Shown one piece after another: positions 56,320 through 64,000 of a DNA stretch of 64,000 nucleotides. The notes under the pieces were generated by a model that had not been told where the DNA came from, made no database searches, and saw nothing but the letters and a program-made list of their open reading frames with translations. The stretch comes from Polynucleobacter sp. MG-27-Goln-C1 (GTDB lineage Bacteria; Pseudomonadota; Gammaproteobacteria; Burkholderiales; Burkholderiaceae): the NCBI RefSeq assembly GCF_018881905.1, contig NZ_JACVPM010000001.1:62001-126000 (forward strand), read 5' to 3'. The position numbers and the translations under genes were made by a program. Positions within the stretch are counted from its first letter, which is position 1. Every line of letters starts with the position of its first letter.

Positions 56320-57626
56320 AACCGATTCAAGTTGGTCTATTAGGCATTGGCACCGTAGGTGGTGGCGTATTTACTGTTCTCGAGCGCAATCAGGATGAGA
56401 TTTTGCGTCGTGCGGGTCGTGGTATTCGCATCAATACTGTTGCCGATCTAAATGTAGAGCGTGCCAAAGAGTTGGTCAAGGATCACGCCCAAGTCGTGAG
56501 TGATGCGCGTGCAGTTATTAATAATCCTGAGATTGATATTGTTGTTGAATTGATCGGTGGTTACGGTATTGCTAAAGACTTGGTAATGGAGGCAATCGCT
56601 GCTGGTAAACATGTCGTGACAGCTAATAAGGCTTTGATCGCCGTACATGGCAATGAGATTTTCAAAGCTGCCCATGAAAAAGGTGTGATGGTTGCGTTTG
56701 AAGCGGCTGTTGCTGGCGGTATCCCAATCATCAAAGCGCTTCGTGAAGGTTTGACTGCAAACCGCATCGAGTGGATCGCTGGCATTATCAACGGCACAAC
56801 CAATTTCATTCTGTCTGAGATGCGCGACAAAGGTTTGGACTTTGCGACCGTATTAAAAGAAGCGCAGCGTTTAGGTTACGCAGAAGCGGATCCTACATTT
56901 GATATTGAGGGTGTAGATGCTGCGCATAAAGCAACGATCATGAGTGCGATTGCATTTGGTATCCCAATGCAATTTGAGAAAGCCCACGTTGAGGGTATTA
57001 CGAAGCTAGATGCCATCGATATTAAATACGCCGAGCAGTTAGGCTATCGCATTAAGTTGCTAGGTATTGCTAAGAAGACAACAACTGGTGTTGAGTTGCG
57101 CGTGCACCCAACATTGATTCCAACCAAGCGTCTCATTGCCAACGTAGAAGGCGCCATGAATGCCGTTCAGGTATTTGGTGACGCTGTAGGCACGACGCTT
57201 TACTACGGTAAGGGCGCAGGCTCAGAGCCAACCGCCTCTGCTGTGATTGCTGACTTAGTGGACATCACGCGTTTATTGGGCGCAAGCCCTGAGAATCGTG
57301 TTCCTTATTTAGCATTCCAGCCTGATGCAGTGCGCGATATCACCGTGCTGCCAATGGGCGAGATCACTACAAGTTATTACCTACGTTTGCGCGTAGCAGA
57401 TCAAGCTGGTGTATTGGCCGATATCACGAAGATTTTGGCGGCTCACGGCATTTCGATTGATGCGCTCTTGCAAAAAGAAGCAGACGAAGGTGAGAGCCAA
57501 ACGGATTTAGTAGCGCTAACTCACGAGACCAAAGAAAAGCACATGCTGGCCGCAATTCAGGAAATTCAGAATCTGAAAACTGTTGCCGGTGAAGTAGTGA
57601 AGATCCGTTTAGAAAATCTGTCCTAA
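56316..57626 (+). CDS. hom: Homoserine dehydrogenase
   Basis: It reduces aspartate semialdehyde to homoserine for threonine and methionine. Seen are the NAD(P) motif GLLGIGTVGGGVF, ELIGGYGIAKD, VTANKALIAVHG, the catalytic segment EAAVAGGIPIIKALREG and GIINGTTNF, then a C-terminal ACT domain (about 350-430) for threonine feedback. At 436 residues it is the single-function form. It overlaps alaA by 4 bases and is followed by thrC. Confidence 0.97.
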   Translation: MKPIQVGLLGIGTVGGGVFTVLERNQDEILRRAGRGIRINTVADLNVERAKELVKDHAQVVSDARAVINNPEIDIVVELIGGYGIAKDLVMEAIAAGKHVVTANKALIAVHGNEIFKAAHEKGVMVAFEAAVAGGIPIIKALREGLTANRIEWIAGIINGTTNFILSEMRDKGLDFATVLKEAQRLGYAEADPTFDIEGVDAAHKATIMSAIAFGIPMQFEKAHVEGITKLDAIDIKYAEQLGYRIKLLGIAKKTTTGVELRVHPTLIPTKRLIANVEGAMNAVQVFGDAVGTTLYYGKGAGSEPTASAVIADLVDITRLLGASPENRVPYLAFQPDAVRDITVLPMGEITTSYYLRLRVADQAGVLADITKILAAHGISIDALLQKEADEGESQTDLVALTHETKEKHMLAAIQEIQNLKTVAGEVVKIRLENLS

Positions 57627-57634
57627 TACAAATC

Positions 57635-59077
57635 ATGCGTTACCAATCTACTCGGGGCAATAGCCCACAACAATCCTTTCTAGAAATCTTGCTCGGCGGA
57701 TTGGCGCCAGATGGCGGCTTATATCTGCCTACTGAGTACCCGCAAGTTACTAAAGAGCAGTTAGATTCTTGGCGTGGATTGTCTTATGCCGATCTAGCTT
57801 ATGAGGTTTTGAGCCTCTATTGCGACGATATTCCTGAGGTAGATTTACGTGCCTTATTGCGCAAGACCTATACAGAACAGGTCTATTGCAATGGTCGCGC
57901 TGAAGATAACGCTAAAGACATTACTCCATTGCATTGGCTGGGCGAAGAGCAGGGTACTCGTATCGGCTTATTGAGCCTGTCCAACGGACCAACATTGGCA
58001 TTCAAAGATATGGCGATGCAGTTGCTCGGCAATCTCTTTGAATACGCGCTAAAGAAAAAAGGTCAGAAGCTCAATATTTTGGGTGCGACATCTGGCGACA
58101 CTGGTAGTGCTGCTGAATATGCCATGCGCGGCAAAGAAGGTGTGAAAGTATTTATGCTTTCACCACGCGGCAAGATGAGCTCTTTCCAATCCGCACAGAT
58201 GTATTCCTTGCAAGACCCGAATATTTTTAACTTGGCGGTTGCTGGTGTATTTGATGACTGCCAAGATATTGTCAAAGCAGTCAGCAATGACCATGCCTTT
58301 AAAGCAAACAACCAAATCGGTACTGTGAACTCAATTAACTGGGGCCGTGTAGTTGCCCAAGTGGTTTACTACTTCCAAGGTTATTTACTCGCGACAAAAT
58401 CAAGCTCAGAAAAAGTCTCTTTCACCGTACCATCTGGCAACTTTGGCAATATCTGCGCCGGCCATATTGCCCGCATGATGGGTTTGCCAATTGCGCACTT
58501 GATCGCCGCTACCAATGAGAACGATGTTCTCGATGAGTTCTTTAGAACCGGTGTTTACCGTGCGCGTAAGTCTGCAGAGACTTTGCATACCTCTAGCCCG
58601 TCCATGGATATTTCGAAGGCAAGTAATTTTGAGCGCTTTGTATTTGATCTCATGGGCAAAGACGGCAAGGTCACTGCTGAAATGTTTAAGCGGGTGGATG
58701 AAGCCGGTGGCTTTGACATTTCCAAAGATGCCGTCTTTAAAGAAATTACTCAGTATGGATTCCAGTCTGGTCGCAGCACTCATGAAAACCGCCTTGAGAC
58801 GATCCGCAACATCGACTCAGAGTATGGCGTGATGATTGATACGCATACAGCCGATGGTGTAAAGGTTGCCCGTGAGCATTTGCAAGCAGGTGTTCCCATG
58901 ATTGTTCTGGAAACTGCCTTGCCAATTAAGTTTGAAGAAACGATTGAAGTTGCATTGGGTCGTCCTGCAGAGTGCCCAGCAGCATTCAAAGATATCAAGT
59001 CAAAGCCCCAGCTCGTTGAAAATATCGATGCTGATGTCAATCAAGTGAAAAACTTCATTACTGCCCACGTCAATTAA
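57635..59077 (+). CDS. thrC: Threonine synthase
   Basis: It converts O-phosphohomoserine to threonine. The 480-residue protein has RYQSTRGNSP at the start, the pyridoxal-phosphate Lys in TLAFKDMAMQLLG, GATSGDTGSAAEY, and VPSGNFGNICAGHIA. This is the longer class II form found in proteobacteria and yeast. It follows hom by 8 bases, completing alaA-hom-thrC. Confidence 0.97.
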   Translation: MRYQSTRGNSPQQSFLEILLGGLAPDGGLYLPTEYPQVTKEQLDSWRGLSYADLAYEVLSLYCDDIPEVDLRALLRKTYTEQVYCNGRAEDNAKDITPLHWLGEEQGTRIGLLSLSNGPTLAFKDMAMQLLGNLFEYALKKKGQKLNILGATSGDTGSAAEYAMRGKEGVKVFMLSPRGKMSSFQSAQMYSLQDPNIFNLAVAGVFDDCQDIVKAVSNDHAFKANNQIGTVNSINWGRVVAQVVYYFQGYLLATKSSSEKVSFTVPSGNFGNICAGHIARMMGLPIAHLIAATNENDVLDEFFRTGVYRARKSAETLHTSSPSMDISKASNFERFVFDLMGKDGKVTAEMFKRVDEAGGFDISKDAVFKEITQYGFQSGRSTHENRLETIRNIDSEYGVMIDTHTADGVKVAREHLQAGVPMIVLETALPIKFEETIEVALGRPAECPAAFKDIKSKPQLVENIDADVNQVKNFITAHVN

Positions 59078-59092
59078 CTCAGAAAAACTACT

Positions 59093-60334
59093 ATGACTAA
59101 GCCTCCGATGTTGACTGCTCAGCAGGCTTTAGATCACCTGCTGTCAAATGCAAAAACTGTAGGTGAGAGTGAGGTAGTCACTATGCAGGCTGCGCTCGGC
59201 CGTGTGCTTGCGGAAAACGTGAATAGCTTGGTGGACGTACCTCCACTCGATAACACCTCAATGGATGGTTATGCGGTACGCACTGCGGATACCCAAACTC
59301 CCGGAAGTACCCTCAAGATTGCACAGCGTATTCCGGCGGGATCAATGGGTACCCAATTGGAGCCAGGCACTGTTGCCAGAATCTTTACAGGCGCACCAGT
59401 GCCTCCGGGTGCTGATGCGGTTGTCATGCAAGAAGATTGCGCTATTCCAGAGGGATCAACCGATCAAGTGCAGGTCAATATTGCGCCAACATCAGGCCAG
59501 TGGATTCGTCGAAGAGGCGAGGATCTGACTGCAGGAAAAGTAGCTCTGACGGCAGGTACTTTTCTGCGCCCACAAGAACTAGGTGTTGCAGCATCTGCTG
59601 GTCTTACGCATTTAAATGTGAAACGCAAAGTCAGGGTTGCAGCATTTTTCACTGGCGATGAGCTTTCTCTTCCAGGTGAACCACTCAAACCAGGCGGCAT
59701 CTACAATTCCAATCGCGATACTTTATTAGCGTGTATTAAATCTTTGGGATGTGATGCCACAGACTTTGGCATCGTTCCCGATAGCCTTGAATCCACTAAA
59801 GAAACGCTTCGCAAGGCTAGCAAAGATCATGATTTGATTATTACCTCTGGCGGCGTATCGGTTGGTGAAGAGGATCATATCAAGCCAGCGGTGACCGCTG
59901 AGGGTAGATTAGATCTCTGGCAAATTGCGATTAAGCCTGGCAAGCCTCTGGCTTTTGGTGCTGTACTCAAGTCAAGTGAGATCAAGGATGGGGAAACTTG
60001 GTTTATTGGACTCCCCGGCAATCCAGTTTCTAGCTTTGTGACATTCCTCCTGTTTGTACGACCCTTTATTCTGAAGTTACAAGGGCGAGATGCAGGGATG
60101 CCACAGTCTTATCCAATGCGAGCTGACTTTGATTGGCTCAAGGGTGATCGTCGCAATGAGTTTCTGCGCGTCAAGATCAATTCGCAGGGCGGTTTAGATC
60201 TATTCCCCAACCAAAGCTCTGGAGTGCTTACAAGCGCTTCATGGGGTGATGGCTTAGTGGATTGTCCGCCGGGACAGGCAATTAAGGCAGGCGATATGGT
60301 GAAGTACATTCCATTTAATGCGCTCCTCGCTTAA
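59093..60334 (+). CDS. moeA: Molybdopterin molybdenumtransferase (second MoeA paralog)
   Basis: A 413-residue MoeA with PPLDNTSMDGYAV, RIFTGAPVPPGADAVVMQED, RRRGEDL, FTGDEL, ITSGGVSVGEEDH and FIGLPGNPVSSFVTF. It lacks the N-terminal extension of the copy at 6425-7747 and lies 18 bases upstream of moaD, so it is probably the main cofactor-synthesis copy. It follows thrC by 15 bases, linking the threonine and molybdenum clusters in one strand run. Confidence 0.93.
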   Translation: MTKPPMLTAQQALDHLLSNAKTVGESEVVTMQAALGRVLAENVNSLVDVPPLDNTSMDGYAVRTADTQTPGSTLKIAQRIPAGSMGTQLEPGTVARIFTGAPVPPGADAVVMQEDCAIPEGSTDQVQVNIAPTSGQWIRRRGEDLTAGKVALTAGTFLRPQELGVAASAGLTHLNVKRKVRVAAFFTGDELSLPGEPLKPGGIYNSNRDTLLACIKSLGCDATDFGIVPDSLESTKETLRKASKDHDLIITSGGVSVGEEDHIKPAVTAEGRLDLWQIAIKPGKPLAFGAVLKSSEIKDGETWFIGLPGNPVSSFVTFLLFVRPFILKLQGRDAGMPQSYPMRADFDWLKGDRRNEFLRVKINSQGGLDLFPNQSSGVLTSASWGDGLVDCPPGQAIKAGDMVKYIPFNALLA

Positions 60335-60352
60335 CCGTATTACGATTCCCTT

Positions 60353-60610
60353 ATGAAACTCGAATTACGATTCTTTGCCTCCTTAAGAGAGGGTCTTGGA
60401 CTTTCTGGTGAAAGCATCACTACGCCGCCCGAGGTAAAGACCATTGCTGACTTAAGGACCCACCTTGCTCAACGAGGGAGTCCTTGGGCTGAAGTATTAG
60501 CAAGCAGTAAAGTAATTCGCTGCGCTTTAAATCAAGAGATGGTGGGTGACTCGACTCCGTTGGTAGAGGGTGCTGAGGTGGCTTTCTTTCCTCCGGTTAC
60601 TGGCGGCTAA
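60353..60610 (+). CDS. moaD: Molybdopterin synthase sulfur carrier subunit
   Basis: The 85-residue ubiquitin-like protein ends in Gly-Gly (FFPPVTGG), whose C-terminus carries sulfur as a thiocarboxylate. It begins LELRFFASLREGLGL. It pairs with MoaE, which starts 1 base later. Confidence 0.94.
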   Translation: MKLELRFFASLREGLGLSGESITTPPEVKTIADLRTHLAQRGSPWAEVLASSKVIRCALNQEMVGDSTPLVEGAEVAFFPPVTGG

Positions 60611-60611
60611 G

Positions 60612-61070
60612 ATGCAAAATGATTTCATCCGCATTCAAGAGGCAGACTTCGATCTCACGACTGAAGTGAAAATGCTTCGCAAGAATGATCCTCGCGTTGG
60701 TGCAGTAGTGACTTTTGTTGGTACTGTTCGGGATATGAATGATGGCAGTCAGGTCAAGGGTATGACGCTGGAACACTATCCAGGCATGACAGAAAAGTCC
60801 CTAGATGAAATCATCCAGCAAGCTAGAGGCCGCTGGGATCTGTATAAAACAGTGGTCATTCATCGAGTGGGACCACTTCTACCTGAGGATCAAATTGTTT
60901 TGGTGGCGGTTACTAGCGCTCACCGAGGTGAAGCTTTTGCAGCTTGTGAGTTCATCATGGACTACTTAAAAACAGCGGCACCCTTTTGGAAAAAAGAAGA
61001 AACTCCGGAGGGTGGTAAATGGGTTGATGCCCGCGTGACTGACGATGCTGCAATGGCGCGTTGGAAATAA
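60612..61070 (+). CDS. moaE: Molybdopterin synthase catalytic subunit
   Basis: MoaE adds dithiolene sulfur to precursor Z with MoaD. The 152-residue protein has GAVVTFVGTVRD, LEHYPGMTEKSL, VIHRVGPLLPEDQIVLVAV, HRGEAFAACEFIMDYLK and the catalytic Lys region FWKKEETPEGG. The ATG at 60612 is chosen; the earlier frame overlaps moaD. It converges on the flavoprotein gene with a 7-base gap. Confidence 0.95.
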   Translation: MQNDFIRIQEADFDLTTEVKMLRKNDPRVGAVVTFVGTVRDMNDGSQVKGMTLEHYPGMTEKSLDEIIQQARGRWDLYKTVVIHRVGPLLPEDQIVLVAVTSAHRGEAFAACEFIMDYLKTAAPFWKKEETPEGGKWVDARVTDDAAMARWK

Positions 61071-61077
61071 TTTAGCG

Positions 61078-62067
61078 CTACATCTCTTTTAGTGCTACAG
61101 CCAGCTCGAGACCGCTCAACCAAGCACCTTCGACTCTGCCGCCATTAAGCCAGTCTCCACAAAGTCCTAAGCCGATATCCGGTAGCGAAAGAAAGCCAAT
61201 TGAATTTTCTAGGCCGCCGCTTGCATAGCGCCAGCGGTGCATGCTGGTTTCTGCATCCTGACAGTTAAAACCAAGACTTGTTAGACATTGCAACATCTGG
61301 CCTTGAGCCTCCTCTTTGCTTAGCTCAACATTATCTTGGCTCCAGGTTGGGCTGCCATGGATGGTCCACGTAGCTCCCTGTCGCATTGGCTTAGATCCAT
61401 TTTGGCAAATCCAGCTAATGATTTCTTGGTTGATAAACGCTGCATCAAAGTCTGATGGTGTCTGATTGGGAAAATTTGCCATCATTGTCCAGCAGGCCTT
61501 CATGTGCGCTGAGTGAGTGATATCAAAAGCTCTAGTATCAAGGTCTTTAACTAAGGCGCTTGCTTGAGGAGCGGGTATAGCTAATACGACAAAATCATAG
61601 GACGCAGTGATTTCACCAATCTCATTGCTCTGAAGATGCCACTGATCAGCTCTCCGATCTAATTTTGAGATAGTGACCCCATATTGAATGGATAGTTTTT
61701 CCGTGAGATGCTTTCCTATCGAGTTCATATTGGGGGTGCCAACATAGCGGATTTCTTGTGAGCTGCTTTCGCGCCATGCCTTAGCCTCATACACCTTGAT
61801 TTTGGGTTTCCAAATTCTGGCAATCCCAGCCTGTATCCAGCTTTTCACTTCCTGAATAAAACGAGGATCTCTGGCGGTAAAGTATTGAGCTCCATGGTCT
61901 GCTGACCAATCATCGCTACGACGTGTACTCATTCGCCCACTAGGGCCGCGGCTCTTCTCAAAGACATCAACCAATATGCCCTGTGACTGTAGCTCGCGCG
62001 CGCAGGAGAGGCCAGCAATTCCTGCACCAATAACCGCTACCTTGTTGATTGCTTTACTAGTATTCAT
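61078..62067 (-). CDS. FAD-dependent amine-oxidase-like protein, renalase-like
   Basis: The 329-residue protein begins with VAVIGAGIAGLSCARELQ and the FEKSRGPSGRMSTRR motif, which is typical of bacterial renalase-like flavoproteins, then WSADHGAQYFTARD and a final LGLCGDWLNGGRVEGAWLSG. Bacterial renalases oxidise isomeric dihydronicotinamides; that role is known for only some members and is not shown here. Its ATG overlaps the stop of the AlkB-type gene by 4 bases. Confidence 0.85.
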   Translation of the reverse strand: MNTSKAINKVAVIGAGIAGLSCARELQSQGILVDVFEKSRGPSGRMSTRRSDDWSADHGAQYFTARDPRFIQEVKSWIQAGIARIWKPKIKVYEAKAWRESSSQEIRYVGTPNMNSIGKHLTEKLSIQYGVTISKLDRRADQWHLQSNEIGEITASYDFVVLAIPAPQASALVKDLDTRAFDITHSAHMKACWTMMANFPNQTPSDFDAAFINQEIISWICQNGSKPMRQGATWTIHGSPTWSQDNVELSKEEAQGQMLQCLTSLGFNCQDAETSMHRWRYASGGLENSIGFLSLPDIGLGLCGDWLNGGRVEGAWLSGLELAVALKEM

Positions 62068-62687
62068 ATCCTAGGAAGTATTTTGCGAAAGGTGAGATTG
62101 ATTCTTGGGTCTATGACAGCCTTCGTTTTAAGAAGACTGTGATGCCAGTGCTCTTGAATGGGTGGATGCATGATGAGGAGGCTGCCATGCTCCAGAAATA
62201 CTGAAGTGGTAGTTTTATCCTGCTTGTGGCGAAATGCAAACTTACGTCGAGCACCTAAGCTAATTGATGCGATAGGGGTCGTACTATCTAGCTCCTTCTC
62301 ATTATCACTATGCCAGCCCATGCCTTCAGCACCAGCGTGATACAGATTGAGTAAGCAAGAGTTATAGGTTGAGCCAGTCACTTGTTCAAGCTGAGCCTTT
62401 ATTTTCAGCAACTCATTGGTCCAGTTCTGTGGAGTTTTTTGAATTCCAGAATAGGTGTACAGGCATTCTGGATCGCCTACCCAGGCAACTTTTCTTGCGG
62501 TTGTAAGCAGTTTCCCAAACATCTGGATTTGGTCCAATTCCCAGGCAAGCGATCCCAATAGAGTCTTAAATAAGCTATCAGAAGCATCTGCATCGAAAAA
62601 GTTGTTGATATATTCGGCCCGCCCATCTTTTTCCAATACAACTATTGGTTCGGATGAATTCAAGTGTTCGAATAGGGTGTTTTGCAT
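62064..62687 (-). CDS. AlkB-type 2-oxoglutarate/Fe(II) dioxygenase
   Basis: Such enzymes remove alkyl damage from nucleic acid bases. The 207-residue protein has the metal-binding His and Asp in GMGWHSDNEKEL, SISLGARRKFAFRHK, the second His region MHPPIQEHWHHSL, and the 2-oxoglutarate-binding Arg in RINLTFRK. It resembles the ALKBH2-like group more than E. coli AlkB. The first gene of a two-gene operon with the flavoprotein. Confidence 0.9.
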   Translation of the reverse strand: MQNTLFEHLNSSEPIVVLEKDGRAEYINNFFDADASDSLFKTLLGSLAWELDQIQMFGKLLTTARKVAWVGDPECLYTYSGIQKTPQNWTNELLKIKAQLEQVTGSTYNSCLLNLYHAGAEGMGWHSDNEKELDSTTPIASISLGARRKFAFRHKQDKTTTSVFLEHGSLLIMHPPIQEHWHHSLLKTKAVIDPRINLTFRKILPRI

Positions 62688-62779
62688 ACTTAATTAATCT
62701 AGATGAGGCGCGTACGTGATTAAGGTAAAAACTCTAAAATAGACCTCATTATGAATTGTTCAAAGCGAATGGGTTAATT

Positions 62780-62965
62780 ATGAAAGCACCAGATAAACGT
62801 TGCTGTGGCTCAGGTGTTTGCATCATTAATGATGCAGGTGAGTGTTGGTGTGGCCAGGTGTGGGATGGCGAAAAAATGAGTGCACCACCGCTACTATCGG
62901 CAAAGAATCAGCCTGCTGACCCTAGCTCTGAAAACTCTAAACCCGAATCCCAGGACCCTCTTTGA
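62780..62965 (+). CDS. Small cysteine-rich protein, possibly CWC family
   Basis: The 61-residue protein carries five cysteines in its first 24 residues: Cys8, Cys9, Cys14, Cys22 and Cys24, with the core GECWCGQVWDGE. The CWC triplet resembles the cysteine-rich CWC domain, which has a similar spacing, but I am not certain. The tail is polar and probably disordered. There is no signal peptide. Its 3' end overlaps the convergent gene at 62937 by 29 bases. Metal binding is possible. Confidence 0.65.
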   Translation: MKAPDKRCCGSGVCIINDAGECWCGQVWDGEKMSAPPLLSAKNQPADPSSENSKPESQDPL

Positions 62966-63269
62966 GGCAGGCTTTACTGGCTGACTGTTCTGCTGCCTTT
63001 AGCCAAGCAGGGCGACCTTCGCTTTGATTGAGTTCTTTTATTTGCGCTGGACTGAGATTCGTCATTAGCTGGCGCGTGGCGCATTCGCAGTACTCGGCAA
63101 AAGAATCGGCTGAGATCTCTTTTAGCTTCGTATGTAATTGGACTTGCTGTTTCATGCACGCGTCTTTGTAATTCTGAGTGAACCTCCTCTGATTGACTAC
63201 TTGAGCCTGCGCAGATAGGGCTGTCACTGTGAATAAGCCAGCAATAATGAACTTATTAGATGGCTTCAT
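62937..63269 (-). CDS. Small exported protein of unknown function
   Basis: The 110-residue protein has a signal peptide (FIIAGLFTVTALSAQAQ, cut near residue 22). The mature part has cysteines in YKDACMKQQ, EYCECATRQLM and SKACLKE and a NLSPAQIKEL segment, which recalls small periplasmic proteins with paired cysteines. I do not recognise a named family. Its ATG overlaps the stop of the DUF4149-like gene by 4 bases. Confidence 0.72.
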   Translation of the reverse strand: MKPSNKFIIAGLFTVTALSAQAQVVNQRRFTQNYKDACMKQQVQLHTKLKEISADSFAEYCECATRQLMTNLSPAQIKELNQSEGRPAWLKAAEQSASKACLKEGPGIRV

Positions 63270-63670
63270 AGTGATTTAGTCAGTAAGTAAATAAAAATGC
63301 AGAGTTGAGCGATATTGATAAGTACGCTTAAGCCATGCAGCATGTGGAACTGTTTATTTTTACCCTCGTCTTTTGCGGCATTGATTTTTCCTGTGAGAAA
63401 AAATAGGGTGAAGGCGAACAAAATTGCGCAGGCTATGAGATAAAGCCTACCAGTAGGATCCTGTTCGGTAAATATGGATACCAAAGTAACAAGCCCAAGG
63501 CTGGCATAGTATTTTGGGAAAAAGTTCCGAACATATTTACTAGACCATTCAACGGGGAGCACCTTAAAGACTGTAGGTGCTACTACGACAGTAAAGAACA
63601 GCATGATTCCCACCATGCCGGAAATAAGATAATTGGTAATCATGCTTGCCTTTTCATTTAGTTGATCCAT
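63266..63670 (-). CDS. Membrane protein, DUF4149-like
   Basis: The protein has four hydrophobic segments (about 12-32, 48-65, 70-88 and 108-130). The early GIMLFFTVVVAPTVFKVL and the middle FFPKYYASLG resemble DUF4149 membrane proteins. The function is unknown. Two starts are possible: ATG at 63670, which overlaps the upstream gene by 17 bases and follows CAGGG, or ATG at 63643 (125 residues). Confidence 0.75.
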   Translation of the reverse strand: MDQLNEKASMITNYLISGMVGIMLFFTVVVAPTVFKVLPVEWSSKYVRNFFPKYYASLGLVTLVSIFTEQDPTGRLYLIACAILFAFTLFFLTGKINAAKDEGKNKQFHMLHGLSVLINIAQLCIFIYLLTKSL

Positions 63671-64000
63671 AAACCCTGCGGAGGGAGTGAGCAGCTACGC
63701 CATCTTTTAGCGCTTCTCTAACTGGTATTGCCATCATTCGAATAGCAGAAGTCATTGCAAGGCGCTCTAGTCGACTCGGTTCTGGTCGATTAATGATGGG
63801 GTATACCCAATTTGGTAGGTTCAAAAATCCTGCGCGACTGATCATTTTTACAAAAGGCTTCGCGCTGAGACTGCTTGGAAAATTGTCTAGCATTTCAATA
63901 ATGCTTTTAGCTCTATCACCGTAGTGAAGTTGGGGGGTATATTGTTTGATCGCATGCTCAGTAGTGGCATAGGTGTCTGGAAGATCAATGGCTCCTAATT
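63654..64000 (-). CDS. Uncharacterised protein, C-terminal part, cut by window edge
   Basis: The frame is open to the right edge, so about 115 C-terminal residues are visible and the ATG at 63893 is probably internal. The sequence includes DLPDTYATTEHAIKQY, ISRAGFLNLPNWVYPII and ERLAMTSAIRMMAIP. It has a weak likeness to the C-terminal part of MpaB/DUF2236-type oxygenases, which I hold at low confidence. It overlaps the start of the DUF4149-like gene. Confidence 0.55.
   Translation of the reverse strand, partial: LGAIDLPDTYATTEHAIKQYTPQLHYGDRAKSIIEMLDNFPSSLSAKPFVKMISRAGFLNLPNWVYPIINRPEPSRLERLAMTSAIRMMAIPVREALKDGVAAHSLRRVYGSTK

Overview
The window looks like core chromosome of a small-genome betaproteobacterium of the family Burkholderiaceae, most probably Polynucleobacter. 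That placement is inferred from protein sequences and gene order, not from a search. Clues are elongation factor P with an arginine at position 32 next to the EarP rhamnosyltransferase, the order DUF177-rpmF-plsX-fabH-fabD-fabG-acpP-fabF followed by degQ-lepA-lepB-rnc-era-recO-pdxJ-acpS-nagZ, moderate GC, short gaps and many 1-4 base gene overlaps. There are no rRNA genes, insertion sequences or CRISPR arrays. The only mobile element seen is an intein.

Layout. Bases 1-6400: end of a TRAP transporter binding protein, an exported amidohydrolase, folA-thyA, a ferredoxin reductase with its ferredoxin, and a 2-hydroxyacid dehydrogenase. 6400-9500: minus-strand molybdenum cofactor operon moaA-mobA-moeA. 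9500-14400: rne with a long folded leader, diverging from rluC and a HAD phosphatase. 14400-16800: sppA, a tetrapyrrole-methylase-family protein and maf. 16800-32200: a long plus-strand run for fatty acid synthesis, envelope proteolysis, translation factors, RNA processing, vitamin B6 and cell wall recycling. 32200-37600: a GNAT protein, efp, earP, and uvrC-pgsA. 37668-37866: tRNA-Gly(GCC) and tRNA-Cys(GCA). 38400-40300: lexA diverging from an asparaginase. 40400-44400: rpsF-priB-rpsR-rplI-dnaB. 44500-47800: a PsiF-like repeat protein, an NlpC/P60 lipoprotein, a PhoH/PIN protein and a Bcp peroxiredoxin. 47800-55000: an arn operon for 4-amino-4-deoxy-L-arabinose modification of lipid A, with ArnA encoded as two genes. 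55000-61070: alaA-hom-thrC followed by a second moeA with moaD and moaE. 61070-64000: a renalase-like flavoprotein, an AlkB-type dioxygenase, small proteins of unknown role, and a gene cut by the window edge.

The most notable element is a 352-residue intein inside the Walker A motif of the replicative helicase DnaB. It carries two LAGLIDADG motifs and the Trp-Cys-Thr signature, with a non-nucleophilic first residue, that defines class 3 inteins. The helicase cannot have an intact ATP site until the intein is spliced out. Other points of interest are the folded rne leader, promoters of lexA and moaA placed so that the mRNAs should be leaderless, the overlapping start codons of earP and uvrC, hairpin terminators around phoH, a candidate S6:S18 leader before rpsF, and the absence of rpoE-rseA-rseB where they would be expected between fabF and degQ.
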